The notes under the pieces were generated by a model. The model did not search any database. It had not been told where the DNA came from and saw nothing but the letters and a program-made list of their open reading frames with translations. A stretch of DNA of 64,000 nt from Littorina saxatilis. Taxonomy: Eukaryota > Mollusca > Gastropoda > Littorinimorpha > Littorinidae. This document shows positions 22,715-34,781 of this stretch, one piece after another. A program made the position numbers and the translations under genes. Location: positions 22,738,415 through 22,802,414 of the forward strand of contig NC_090261.1 of assembly GCF_037325665.1 (NCBI RefSeq), written 5' to 3'. The stretch's first letter is position 1; each line of letters begins with the position of its first letter.

Positions 22715-23260
22715 TCGAGAGCTTGCTAAAACGCACACGAATACACGTTTGGGAAAAAATGTGCGTGTCCAGCTTTGCATACAGGCATTAGTACAACCTA
22801 TACTGGTTCGCAGCAGGAAACTGGGAAGAGGTCTTGACCTCTTTATGTCAGTTTTTATGATCAGCATATTTTGCCTTTTGTGGTACGTACTAGTACCAAT
22901 GGTAGTAACAGGTCATCCGTGCATGACAGGATTCACTGCAATCCGTATCCAGGCGGAAACATGATACATTCTTTTCTGCCTGACGTCATATCAGTTTGCT
23001 GACGATGCGTGGATCGCCTGTGGTTTCATGCATAATGGGGTAGAAATACATACACACGAAACGCAGGTAGGGTCACGACGGCGGTCCGAGTGACTTGAAA
23101 GGCAGTATAGTGTTAGTGGAAATTCTTGTGAGCTTCCCAGCGCAGTCAAAGGTAGTAAAGTTTCTCCTAGTTTACAAAAGAATTCATCTAAAACAAAATG
23201 ATGAACATACGTACCCGCCGAACTTTCAAAAAAAAAAACAACCTTTTTTGTCACCCCCCT
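21450..23260. other. Non-coding stretch with poly-C run
   Basis: A C17 run lies near 21664-21681 and a short (CA)n near 22685-22713. No exon or dispersed repeat was recognised. Confidence 0.35.
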
Positions 23261-23261
23261 T

Positions 23262-23336
23262 TTCTTTCTTTCTTTCTTTCTTTCTTTCCTTCTTTCCTTC
23301 TTTCTTTCCTTCTTTCTTTCTTTCTTTCTTTCTTTC
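23262..23336. repeat. (TTTC)n microsatellite
   Basis: Tetranucleotide tract directly before the family A copy. Confidence 0.9.
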
Positions 23337-23426
23337 TAGTCAAGTTTTGACTAAATGTTTTAACACAGGGACGTAGCACCCGGTAGGGCATGTAGGGCGA
23401 CCGCCCGACCACTTTTTCCGTAAAAA

Positions 23427-23434
<8 letters not shown>

Positions 23435-23485
<51 letters not shown>

Positions 23486-23486
23486 G
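23435..23486. repeat. (AG)n microsatellite
   Basis: Left of the long-TIR MITE; a second (AG)n lies on its right side beyond the GGGA tract. Confidence 0.9.
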
Positions 23487-23487
23487 T

Positions 23488-23930
23488 ATTGCACCTCGGT
23501 TCGACCGAAGCTAAGTTAAGAATAAATTCCTGTTGTGCAGCGGGTTAAAGTATTCCCTCATACCTCGGAGATATACCTTCACTCGCTCGCAGCGACGTCA
23601 CGTGACGGAAAGAATGTTATCACACCATTGAAATGACATTCTTTCCGTCCCCTATAGGCGACGAAATAGGTCAAATTTTGTGCACTTTTTAGTGGAAAAT
23701 GCTTCGACGCCGGAGCGGATACTGGACCCAGTGCCGTTCTAGTGCAAGTGCACTACAAAGGCACTGCACCCAGTGCCGATAAGCGACAGCATTCTTTCCA
23801 CCATCTAAAATGTCACGTGACGTCGCTGCGAGCGAGTGAAGGTATATCTCCGAGGTATGAGGGAATACTTTATCCCGCTGCACAACAGGAATTTATTCTT
23901 AACTTAGCTTCGGTCGAACCGAGGTGCAAT
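23488..23930. mobile_element. MITE with 119-bp terminal inverted repeats
   Basis: The left arm 23488-23606 starts 'attgcacctcggttcgacc'; the right arm 23812-23930 is its complement with a single mismatch. The arms hold a palindromic 'gtcacgtgac' at their inner ends. The 205-bp centre has a smaller hairpin built on 'ggaaagaatg'. There is no coding and no clear target duplication, because the flanks are simple repeats. Confidence 0.85.
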
Positions 23931-24050
23931 GGGTGGAGGGAGGGAGGGAGGGAGGGGGGAGGGAGGGAGGGAGGGAGGGAGGGAGGGAGGGAGGGAGGGA
24001 GGGAGGGAGGGAGGGAGGGAGGGAGGGAGGGAGGGAGGGAGGGAGGGAGG

Positions 24051-24098
<48 letters not shown>
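23931..24098. repeat. (GGGA)n then (GA)n microsatellite
   Basis: About 30 GGGA units followed by about 20 GA units. Open frames here are translation of the repeat. Confidence 0.97.
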
Positions 24099-24101
<3 letters not shown>

Positions 24102-25381
24102 ACCAACAGAACACCCCACGTAGTATTCACGCGATGGCATAAGGTCGGTTTTTTTGGTTTTTTGTTGTGTGTGTTAGTCTTGGTCAACTGCTGGAATAGG
24201 ATGACGTCTTATTTTGACGAGAACGTCACACGTGACGAGTTCCGTCAGGCCATAAAAGTATTGGCGCCAATTTAGTGAAAATTGCTTCTTCGTCCGTCTG
24301 CTCCCATGAGAAACAATGGAGGTAAGAAATGTTTTTGTATATTCTGTGTGTGAAGCTGGGGTCAGACTGAGGGGTGAGTGATTGTGTGTCAACCGTAAGT
24401 ACGCCGTAACAATTGAGTAACACAGTAACTTGTGGGGTTAACAGTGTCACATGAAACAACATGTAGAGAGAGAATTGAACAATGGACACAAGTGTGCATC
24501 CTGGTTGTGATGGATCGAAAACGCGCTAAAAATATTCTGACAAATCCCTCTATTTTTCAGTCATCACTCAGGCTGCCAATGTTGATGGCTGGACGGATCA
24601 ATAAATTGCTTGTTTAGAAGTAAACCAGTTTGTCAATCCTTGCTTTTTAACACACTAGACAATAATGAAGACGAACTTGAGTCATTTGAAGTAAGTGCTC
24701 ATCACATTCAACGTATCGGAATTTAGATATAAATGTAAGTCGATTGATAATCACTGATACATTCACCAGCCCGTTGTTTGGTGGAGGATGGAAAGATGAT
24801 TGGATGGAACTGAGCTCAGAAGGCACGAAATCGCATCATGTTTTCTTTCTTTTTTAGACCATTACAAGGGGACGGGAAGGGGGGGGGGCGGTAGTGTAAG
24901 CCCCATATTTCCTTAGCTGTCTCAGCATTTTGTCTTCCATTTTTTTCCGCCCTACCACTTTTATTAGGTGTGCTACGTCCCTGCATAGAGGGGGAATCGA
25001 GACGAGGGTCGTGGTGTATGTGTGTCTGTGTGTGTGTGTGTGTGTGTGTAGAGCGTTTCAGAGTAAACTACTGGACCGATCTTTATGAAATTTTACATGA
25101 GAGTTTCTGGGTATGATATCCCCAGATGTTTTGTTTCATGTTTTCGATAAATGTCTTTGATGACGTCATATCCGGCTTTTTGTAAAAGTTGAGGCGGCAC
25201 TGTCACACCCTCAATTTTCAATCAAATTGATTGAATTTTTTGTAAAGCAATCTTCGACGAAGGCCGGACTTTGGTATTGCATTTTAGCTTGGTGGCTTAA
25301 AAATTAATTAATGACTTTGGTCATTAAAAATCTGAAAATTGTAAATAAATTTTTGTTTTAATAAAACGATCCAAATTTACG

Positions 25382-25867
25382 TCTTCTTCTTCTTGTCGTT
25401 CGCCAATGCTAAACTTGGAGTCCAGCTCTGGTAATGAAGCTGGTGGTCTTATGAAGAGCCTCCACAGGTCCATGCAGCTTCTCATGAAGGGGCACCGGTC
25501 TGGTCCAGATCTCTCTCCTCAGGGGCTGGAGATTCCTGCAGTCCTGCATGATGTGGGCTGCATCCTGCTCTGCGTCTCCACAAGGACACATGGGGGAGGG
25601 CACGGCTCGCAGTTTTTTGTGCAGGTGTTGTTGCATTCTGTTGTGCCCTGTTCTCAGGCGGAAAATGACTACCTGTTCAGGTCTTGACAGTTGGTGGTAG
25701 CTTTCGTGCGTGGGGGGGTTTTAAGCAGAGACTTTATGATGGTTTTCATCTCTATGGAGCTCACTGGGTTTTCTTCTTGTTCGTCCTCCGCACCCAGTTT
25801 GGCCATTTTATCCGCTTGTTCGTTCCCCTCTATCCCGCAGTGTGAGGGGACCCACTGCAATACAGTC
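25382..25867 (-). mobile_element. LINE 3' stub, same superfamily as 12.8-17.7 kb
   Basis: On the minus strand it encodes the end of an RNase H (QWVPSHCGIEGNEQADKMAKLG), then after a frame break the Cys-rich tail (CPCGDAEQDAAHIMQDC), and ends in a (AAG)n tail at 25382. It is a 5'-truncated copy inserted in family A copy 1. Confidence 0.85.
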
Positions 25868-26127
25868 TTCAGATGGATTCCAAAAACATATAGATATGAT
25901 ATGTTTGGATTAAAAACACGCTCAGAAAGTTAAAACGAAGAGAGGTACAGAAAAGCGTGCTATGCAGCACAGAGAAACCACTACCGCGCTAAACAGGCTC
26001 GTCAGTTTCACTGCGTTTTGCACGAGCGGCGGACTACGATCATTGTGAAAAAATGCAGTGCGTTCAGTTTCATTCTGTGAGTTCCACAGCTTGACTAAAT
26101 GTAGTAACTTCGCCTTACGCGACTTGT

Positions 26128-26467
26128 TTTTGGTATCGCCGGGTACGATGTAAGTTAAGTCCTCTACTATACATTTTAGGTTGAAACGTTTCACAAACAA
26201 CTACTGAAAACAAGAACAAAGAGAAAGAAAGAAACTAACGAAAAGAAACAAAGAAACAAAAGAAGAAAGAAGAACGGGAAGGAGGAACTGAAGGGAGGAC
26301 GAAAGGGAAACGATGCTGCGCTGAGTCATGATGTGTTTTTTATCACTATCTTTTTGTTTTGTTTTCGTGTGTGACACGATTTCAAACCGAATCAGTGGAG
26401 AAAGAGATACAAGTCACAGAAGCAGACACTGAGGGACTAAATCCAGAATCAACAAGGACAGAAGTAC
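26128..26467. other. Spacer between two family A copies
   Basis: A-rich sequence (gaaagaaag tracts) with no supported feature. Confidence 0.4.
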
Positions 26468-27258
26468 AACAAGTCGCGAAAGGCGAAAATACAACATTTA
26501 GTCAAGCTGTCGAACTCACAGAATGAAACTGAACGCAATGCAATTTTTCAGCAAGACCGTATACTCGTAGCATCGTAAGTCCACCGCTCGTGGCAAAGGC
26601 AGTGAAATTGACAAGAAGAGCGGGGTAGTAGTTGCGCTGAGAAGGATAGCACGCTTTTCTGTACCTCTCTTTGTTTTAACTTTCTGAGCGTGTTTTTAAT
26701 CCAAACATATCATATCTATATGTTTTTGGAATCAGAAACCGACAAGGAATAAGATGAAAGTGTTTTTAAATTGATTTCGAAAATTTAATTGTGATCATAA
26801 TTTTTATATTTTTAATTTTCAGAGCTTGTTTTTAATCCAAATATAACATATTTATATGTTTTTGGAATCAGAAAATGATGAAGAATAAGATGAACGTAAA
26901 TTTGGATCGTTTTATAAAAAAATTGTTTTTTTTACAATTTTCAGATTTTTAATGACCAAAGTCATTAATTAATTTTTAAGCCACCAAGCTGAAATGCAAT
27001 ACCGAAGTCCGGCCTTCGTCAAAAATTGATTGGCCAAAATGTAATCAATTTGATTAAAAAATGATGGTGTGACAGTGCCGCCTCAACTTTTACAAAAAGC
27101 CGGATATGACGTCATAAAAGGTATTTATCGAAAAAAAGAAAAAAAACATCCGGGGATATCATTTCCAGGAACTCTCATGTAAAATTCCATAAAGATCGGT
27201 CCAGTAGTTTGGTCTGAATCGCTCTACACACACACACGCACAGACAGACACACAGACA

Positions 27259-27313
<55 letters not shown>

Positions 27314-27382
27314 ACACCACGACCCTCATCTCGATTCCCCCTCTATGTTAAAACATTTAGTCAAAACTTGACAAAATGTAAT
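26468..27382 (+). mobile_element. Family A copy 2, near full length
   Basis: It runs from 'aacaagtcgcgaaaggcg' to 'tagtcaaaacttgacaaaat', with a (CA)n tract at about 27228-27312. It abuts copy 3 head to tail with no spacer. Confidence 0.88.
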
Positions 27383-28166
27383 AACAAGTCGCGTAAGGCG
27401 AAAATACAACATTTAGTCAAGTAGCTGTCGAACTCACAGAATGAAACGGAACGCAATGCAATTTTTCAGCAAGACCGTATACTCGTAGCATCGTCAGTCC
27501 ACCGCTCATGGCAAAGGCAGTGAAATTGACAAGAAGAGCGGGGTAGTAGTTGCGCTGAGAAGGATAGCACGCTTTTCTGTACCTCTCTTCGTTTTAACTT
27601 TCTGAGCGTGTTTTTAATCCAAACATATCATATCTATATGTTTTTGGAATCAGGAACCGACAAGGAATAAGATGAAAGTGTTTTTAAATTGATTTCGAAA
27701 ATTTAATTTTGAAAATAATTTTCATATATTTAATTTCCAGAGCTTGTTTTTAATCCAAATATAACATATTTATATATTTTTGGAATCAGAAAATGATGAA
27801 GAATAAGATGAACGTAAATTATCGTTTTATAAAAAAAAAAGTTTTTTTTTACAATTTTCAGATTTTTAATGACCAAAGTCATCAATAATGATTTTTAAGC
27901 CACCAAGCTGAAATGCAATACTGAAGTCCGGGCTTTGTCGAAGATTACTTGACCAAAATTTCACCCAATTTGGTGGAAAATGAGGGCGTGACAGTGCCGC
28001 CTCAACTTTCACGAAAAGCCGGATATGACGTCATCAAAGACATTTTTCAAAAAAATGAAAAAAATATATGGGGATATCATACCCAGGAACTCTCATGTCA
28101 AATTTCATAAAGATCGGTCCAGTAGTTTGGTCTGAATCGCTCTACACGCACGCACGCACACACACA

Positions 28167-28243
<77 letters not shown>

Positions 28244-28310
28244 CACGACCCTCGTCTCGATTCCCCCTCTATGTTAAAACATTTAGTCAAAACTTGACTA
28301 AATGTAATAA
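27383..28310 (+). mobile_element. Family A copy 3, full length
   Basis: From 'aacaagtcgcgtaaggcg' to 'cttgactaaatgtaataa', with a (CA)n tract at about 28146-28240. It is very similar to copy 2, including the trailing 'gattccccctctatgttaaa' block. Confidence 0.9.
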
Positions 28311-29070
28311 AAAAATAAACAAGTCGCGTAAGGCGAAATTACAACATTTAGTCAAGCTGTCGAACTCAGAGAATGAAACTGAATGCACTGCACTTTTTCA
28401 CCAAGACAAGACCAATCGCTCAATTTTCACGTGCAAAACGAAGTGAAATTGACAATCCAGAATAGCGCGGTATTGCGTATTCGCTAAAGCAGGAAAGCGC
28501 GCTTTTCTGCATTCTTTTTAACTTTCTGAGCTTGTTTTGAATACAACATATATCTATATGTTTTTGTAATCAGGAAATGATAAAGGATAAGCTGATAATT
28601 ATCATTTTTAGACGATTTCTTAAAATTTAATTGTAGTACTAATCAACCTATTTTCGTTAATTGTGATCACATTTTAAGAGTAAACATGACATATGTATAT
28701 ATTTTCTGATTCAGAATTTGATGAAGAATACGATGCAAATTTCTTTGCAAAAATTAGATTTTCATGACAACTTTAATGAGCAAACTCATCAATTATTTTG
28801 TAATCTTCCAAGCTGAAATGCAATACCAAAGTCCGGCGTTTGTCAAAGATTGCTTTGACCAAAATTTCAACAAAATTGGTTAGAAAATGAGAGCGTGACA
28901 GTGCCGCCTCAACTTTCACAAAAAGCCGGATATGACGTCATCAAAGACATTTATAAAAAATAAAATAAAAAATGGGTGGGGATATCATACTCAGGAACTC
29001 TCATGTCAAGTTTTATGAAGATCGATCCGGTAGTTTTCTCTGTAGCACTGTACACACACACACACACACA

Positions 29071-30780
29071 TCTATCTATCTATATATATATATATATACG
29101 ACTAGTGTCTGTCTGTCTGTGCGCGATGCGCGGCCAAGGTTCTCGATGGATCTGTTTCAAATTTGGTGATCATATTCAGGTACACCCTGGACACAACCTG
29201 GTCGATGAGATATTTCAACACGTGCTCTCAGCGCGCAGCGCGGAACCGATTTTGGTTCCACCTCAGCTATTTTGGTTCCACCTCAGCTTACCCGGGCCCC
29301 CATACCGACACACCATAGCCGCTACACCACATCACAACGCCAAAGTTCTCGGTGGTTCTTTTTCAAATTTGGACACCGTATTCAGCTACACCCCGGACAC
29401 AATATCATCGATGAGATATTTCAACACGTGCTCTCAGCGCGCAGCGCTAAACTCATGTTCGTTTTTGTGTTCATTTCACCATTATAAGTAACTCTTCCTT
29501 ATCTTCTCCAGTGTTTGGCGTTTATCTCCCTTCCTTCGTGTGGCTTTCCCGTTCAGTTGTAAGTTACTATTTATTTTTAGAATGTCACTGCGCTGTCCAG
29601 AACGCTTCCCTTGCACCCGTAAGTTGTTCTTACTGTCAAAGTGAAAAGGTCGAATCAATTTATAGCCACGCGAAAAATACACTCTCACCTATCTCTATAT
29701 ATTTATAGATACAGATATGCATATATATATATACGGCTTCTCTGTGTGTGTGTGTGTTTGTGTGTGTGTGTAGGCAAAAACCTATGTATTATAGAGTTCT
29801 GTTTGTGATGGGGTCTAGCGGCTTTTGTCTGTCTGTATATTCTGGCATTTGAGAAGCCACAACAGATAATATAGGGCTAAGAAATAAGCTCTAAAATTCT
29901 CAATCCTGTTTGACAGGACTTCGCCTGCAGAGGTGATTGTGATGAACCGCCACGCTGTCTGTCTCTGTCTCGCGATTCACCCCGGCGAAGCCGGGTATTC
30001 CTCTAGTATATATATATACGACTTGTGTCTGTCTCTGTGTGTGTGTGTGTGTGTTCGCGATGCACGGCCAAAGTTCTCGATGGATCTGCTTCAAATTTGG
30101 TGGGCATATTCAGGTAGACCCCGGACACAACCTGGTCGATGAGAATTTTCAACACGTGCTCTCAGCGCGCAGCGCTGAACCCATTTTGGTTTTTCTGTTC
30201 GTCTTCCCAGATCCATTCCCAGTAACTCTTTCTTATCTTCTCCAGTGTTTTGCGTTTATCTCCCTTCCTTCGTGTGGCGTCAATCCATATTCCCGTTACT
30301 ATTTTTAGAAGGTCACTGTCCACAACGCTTTCATCCCGGCAAAGCCGGGTATTCCTCTACTCGGCTCTACTTCTTCTACTTCTTCCCGGCGAAGCCGGGT
30401 ACCCGGCGAAGCGGGTATTCATTCTAGTACATCTATATCTATATACGGCTTGTGTGTGTCTGTCTGTGTGTTCGCTATGCACGGCCAAAATTCTCGATGG
30501 ATCTGCTTCAAATTTGGTGGGCATATTCAGGTAGACCCCGGACACAATCTGGTCGATGAAAATTTTGAACACGTGCTCTCAGCGCGCAGCGCTGAACCGA
30601 TGTTAATTTTTATGGTTTTTCTGTACATCCATTCCCAGTAACTCTTCCTTATCTTCTCCAGTGTTTTGCGCGTTTATCTCCCTTCCTTCGTGTGGTGTCA
30701 ATCGCGTACGGTGCGCCACTCGCCGCTCTACTTCTTCCCGGCGAAGCCGGTACCCGGCGAAGCGGGTAATCATCTAGTAC
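29071..30780 (+). mobile_element. Tandem Helitron-like units (family B/C), four
   Basis: Each unit starts in a TCTATATATA-type tract, has 'acgacttgtgtctg' or 'acggcttctctgtg', a (TG)n, then 'cgatgcacggccaaagttct', and closes with a GC hairpin of the form 'cccggcgaagccgggtattc' and CTAGT. Units end near 30006, 30427 and 30780; the first (29071 to about 29735) keeps a partly duplicated middle. The end hairpin plus CTAG fits non-autonomous Helitrons. No Rep/helicase is present. Confidence 0.72.
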
Positions 30781-30881
30781 ATACATACATACATACATAC
30801 ATACATACATACATACATACATACATACATACATACATACATACATACATACATACATACATACATACATACATACATACA
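30778..30881. repeat. (CATA)n microsatellite
   Basis: About 25 CATA units at the junction between the Helitron-like set and the remainder of family A copy 4. Confidence 0.95.
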
Positions 30882-30993
30882 CCACGACCCTCATCTCGAT
30901 TCCCCCTCTATATGTTAAAACATTTAGTCAAAACTTAAAGTTAACTAAATGTAATAAAGCAAGTCATGAGTGTGAGTGAGTGAACGCCTTTTT

Positions 30994-31830
30994 ATATTTA
31001 GTCAAGTTTTGACTAAATAATTTAACGTAGAGGGGGGAATCCAGACGAGGGTCGTGGTGTATGTGTGTGTGTGTGTGTGTGTGTGTCTGTGTGTGTGTGT
31101 AGAGCGATTCAGACTAAACTACTGGACCGATCTTTATGAAATTTGACATGAGAGTTCCTGGGTATGAAATCCCCATACGTTTTTTTCATTTTTTTGATAA
31201 ATGTCTTTGATGACGTCATATCCGGCTTTTCGTGAAAGTTGAGGCGGCACTGTCACGCCCTCATTTTTCAACCAAATTGGTTGAAATTTTGGTCAAGTAA
31301 TCTTCGACGAAGCCCGGGGTTCGGTATTGCATTTCAGCTTGGTGGCTTAAAAATTAATTAATGACTTTGGTCATTAAAAATCTGAAAATTGTAAAAAAAA
31401 ATAAAAATTTATAAAACGATCCAAATTTACGTTTATCTTATTCTCCATCATTTGCTGATTCCAAAAACATATAAATATGTTATATTCGGATTAAAAACAA
31501 GCTCTGAAAATTAAATATATAAAAATTATTATCAAAATTAAATTGTCCAAATCAATTTAAAAACACTTTCATCTTATTCCTTGTCGGTTCCTGATTCCAA
31601 AAACATATAGATATGATATGTTTGGATTAAAAACACGCTCAGAAAGTTAAAACAAAGAGAGGTACAGAAAAGCGTGCTATTCTTCTTAGCGCAACTGCTA
31701 CCCCGCTCTTCTTGTCAATTTCACTGCCTTTGCCATGAGCGGTGGACTGACGATGCTACGAGTATACGGTCTTGCTGAAAAATGGCAGCTACTTGACTAA
31801 ATATTGTATTTTCGCCTTACGCGACTTGTT
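30994..31830 (-). mobile_element. Family A copy 5, full length, reverse
   Basis: On the plus strand it begins 'atttagtcaagttttgacta' and ends 'cgccttacgcgacttgtt'. Copies 4 and 5 are therefore tail to tail, about 36 bp apart. Confidence 0.9.
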
Positions 31831-31960
31831 TTTTTTTTTTTTTACCGCAAGAGTGTAAGGCGAATTCATTGTACTTTGGACAATACAATATTTTGAATTA
31901 TATCTTCTGTATTACGGCCGAACAGACAAAAAAAACAGCGCAAAAAAAACCCAAAATAAA

Positions 31961-32037
<77 letters not shown>

Positions 32038-32631
32038 GTGAAGATAAAATAACAAGTAGTGGCAACAGTAAAAAGGCAGACAGAATAACTGTAGAAAAAA
32101 ATGGCATTGTGTAAGTAAGACCCCGGGAAACTTAATCCGATTGCCATGGAGACACACGTACGGATCATGCTTCCACGTACCGCTCAGAGGATTCAATAAT
32201 AATAGACATCAACACAAGCCGCTATCGATTCAGTGGTGGCTGTCTTCGGACAACTGACGTCACGCCGCTATATTGGCTCTGACTGAGCGGCGCCAAAAAA
32301 TCTGAAAGGCAATCGCATTAGTAAAAAGTAATCACATTGTGTAAGGTAATTCTTTCAGTTATACTTTTGCTCGACCACTTCAAGCACTGACTCAGTCGTT
32401 TTCAAGTTGTACAGGATTTTCGCCGGTACAGCCGCGCAGATACACTGCGTGTTTTCACGCGTGCTCCGTATCCTTAGTGTCTTTGAGTGCATTGTTTTGA
32501 TCGGATGTCAGTTGATTACTGACTTGACTGCAGAGGGGGGCGATGCTTTACCACGTGCACCGGGATGGGCTTTTTGGACGTAACGTGCATGGGAATGATG
32601 GGGAAATTCTCCAAGCGTGCACCGTGCACAG
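31831..32631. other. Non-coding stretch with (CA)n at 31963-32036
   Basis: A (CA)n tract of about 36 units; otherwise nothing recognised. Confidence 0.5.
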
Positions 32632-32641
32632 AGGTCAGTGC

Positions 32642-32724
<83 letters not shown>

Positions 32725-32775
32725 GAGCATTTATATAGCGCAACATCATACCTTTACAAGTATGCTCTTTGCGCT
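32632..32775 (-). mobile_element. (ATT)n-tailed retroposon 3' stub
   Basis: A (TAA)n tract followed by 'atgagcatttatatagcgca' and 'tatgctctttgcgctta'. The reverse-complement arrangement occurs at 49137-49208 and a diverged one at 15.38 kb, so this is the 3' end of one dispersed LINE-like family. Confidence 0.65.
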
Positions 32776-32874
32776 TACATGGAGCTTTTTTGTAACGTGC
32801 ACCGATCTGCACCGTGCGCATGCACTTTTGGCCTCAACGTGCACGTGCACAGACACCCCCATGGTGACCCTCAC

Positions 32875-33052
32875 CTGCAGTGCGGGTTGAGGTCTGATTA
32901 ATGGATGGATGGATTTGATGAGGATGCAGCGGGATGGATGGATGCCGGGATTGATTGCCATTGATTGGTTGATGGATTGTTTGATTGATTGACTGGTCTG
33001 GATGGATTGCCGGATTGATGGATGGATGGATGGATGGATTGACGGATCATCA
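32875..33052. repeat. Degenerate GATG/GATT minisatellite
   Basis: Irregular (GGAT)n and (TTGA)n arrays such as 'gatggatggatggatgga'. Confidence 0.85.
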
Positions 33053-33608
33053 TGGTATTTTCACAGCCTGATTACAGTATTGTATTTTCCGTACCTTTCG
33101 AGTTCGTCAGTAACGGCGGTTGCACAGTTGAAGACAAAGTTTTGATAATTTTAGTGTCGGTGTCAGTCTTTGCTGCAAAGAAGTGAGCTTATATATAAAT
33201 TAGGGAGAAAGTAGCATTCAAAGTCTAAGCAAATTCTCCAACCCGGTGTAACACGAGAAATTTACTCCCACGAGATTTTTACTCCGGAGTAAACATTTCG
33301 TACGAAAAAGTTACTCCCTTTACGAAAAAAACACTCCCCCATTGCACGAGAAAATTACTCCCCAAGACAGGTGAGTTCCGAGTAAACATTTCGTACAAAA
33401 ATGTTACTCCCCTGACGAATAAATAACGAATAAATTACTTCACCCCAACACGAGCAATTTAACTTCCCATGCCAGGTGTACGAAATTGTTACTCCCTTGT
33501 CCCCTGTTAGTCTTGGTGGTGGAAGGGGTGGAAGGAGGGTAGCGCGACATGCGTTTGCGCGAGGTCACTTGTGTTGGCCATTATCCCTTCGCCCGCACGA
33601 TCCCATTT

Positions 33609-33860
33609 GTGACCCTCCACCACGGAATGAGTCGCATGTCACCTTTGCATGATTTTCATATTTTTACATTTTCCTAAAGAGTTTTGTTATGCTCTATCCA
33701 GTGGTGAAAATGGTTTTAGAAAAGAGTGAACACTGTTTGTGTTATAAGCCTGTGACTAAGGTGACCCTCACACTGTTTCCAGAAACTCCCCGGACTTATA
33801 TTAAGCCTAGCGCAGAACCGCGCGAGGTGACATGCGACTCATTTAGTGGTGGAGGGTCAC
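33609..33860. mobile_element. MITE with 36-bp inverted repeats, nested
   Basis: The left arm 'gtgaccctccaccacggaat' (33609-33644) and the right arm ending 'gtggtggagggtcac' (33825-33860) match with two mismatches. Confidence 0.75.
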
Positions 33861-33893
33861 ATTTTTGCGTACGAGATTTTTACTGGAAGTAAG

Positions 33894-34655
33894 AACAAGT
33901 CGCGTAAGGCGAAAATACAATATTTAGTCAAGTAGCTGTCGAACTCACAGAATGAAACTGAACGCAATGCCATTGTTCAGCAAGACCGTATACTCGTAGC
34001 ATCCGAGTCGTCAGTCCACCGCTCATGGCAAAGGCAGTGAAATTGACAAGAAGAGCGGGGTAGTAGTTGCGCTAAGAAGGATAGCACGCTTTTCTGTACC
34101 TCTCTTTGTTTTAACTTTCTGAGCGTGTTTTTAATCCAAACATATCATATCTATATGTTTTTGGAATCAGGAACCGACAAGGAATAAGATGAAAGTGTTT
34201 TTAAATTGATTTGGACAATTTAATTTTGATAATAATTTTTATATATTTAATTTTCAGAGCTTGTTTTTAATCCGAATATAACATATTTATATGTTTTTGG
34301 AATCAGCAAATGATGGAGAATAAGATAAACGTAAATTTGGATCGTTTTATAAATTTTTATTTTTTTTTACAATTTTCAGATTTTTAATGACCAAAGTCAT
34401 TAATTCATTTTTAAGCCACCAAGCTGAAATGCAATACCGAAGTCCGGGCTTCGTCGAAGATTACTTGACCAAAATTTCAACCAATTTGGTTGAAAAATGA
34501 GGGCGTGACAGTGCCGCCTCAACTTTCACGAAAAGCCGGATATGACGTCATCAAAGACATTTATCAAAAAAATGAAAAAAACGTTCGGGGATTTCATACC
34601 CAGGAACTCTCATGTCAAATTTCATAAAGATCGGTCCAGTAGTTTAGTCTGAATC

Positions 34656-34686
<31 letters not shown>

Positions 34687-34781
34687 GCACGCACGCACAC
34701 ACGCACGCACATACACCACGACCCTCGTTTCGATTCCCCCTCGATGTTAAAATATTTAGTCAAAACTTGACTAAATATAAA
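33894..34781 (+). mobile_element. Family A copy 6, full length
   Basis: From 'aacaagtcgcgtaaggcg' to 'cttgactaaatataa', with (CA)n near 34660-34715. It lies inside the CCGGTGTAACACG element, so it inserted later. Confidence 0.9.

Larger units (their letters stand above)
23366..24983. mobile_element. 1.6-kb CAGGG-ended DNA element inside family A
   Basis: Ends 'cagggacgtagcac' and 'gtgctacgtccctg' are a perfect 14-bp inverted repeat, with more distant similarity inward (gtagggcg). Only 'ca' is repeated at the insertion point, so the superfamily is unsure; hAT-like by end sequence. Its interior holds (AG)n/(GGGA)n tracts and a nested MITE. No transposase was found. Confidence 0.75.
23337..26127 (-). 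mobile_element. Family A copy 1, interrupted twice
   Basis: Read on the minus strand, family A starts 'aacaagtcgcgtaaggcg', has a subterminal 'acatttagtcaag', a body of about 0.8 kb with an internal (CA)n tract, and ends in the hairpin 'catttagtcaaaacttgac'. The 3' end contains the inverse of the 5' subterminal block. This copy is broken by a CAGGG-ended element (23366-24983) and by a LINE 3' stub (25382-25867); about 165 bp of family A body is absent beside the stub. There is no coding capacity. The layout resembles Helentron-associated non-autonomous elements. Confidence 0.8.
28318..30957 (+). mobile_element. Family A copy 4, split by Helitron-like units
   Basis: The left part, 28318 to about 29070, is diverged from copies 2 and 3. 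The right end, 30882-30957 (caccacgaccctcatctcga to the terminal hairpin), follows a (CATA)n tract. The 1.7 kb between is a set of CTAG-ended Helitron-like units that entered at the microsatellite. Confidence 0.8.

Noticed and set aside
23866-24275. Gly-Arg-Glu rich protein near 23.9 kb
   Set aside because: It is the translated (GGGA)n/(GA)n tract plus a MITE arm.
30778-30881. CRISPR-like array
   Set aside because: Four-base periodic microsatellite in a eukaryotic genome; no repeat-spacer structure.
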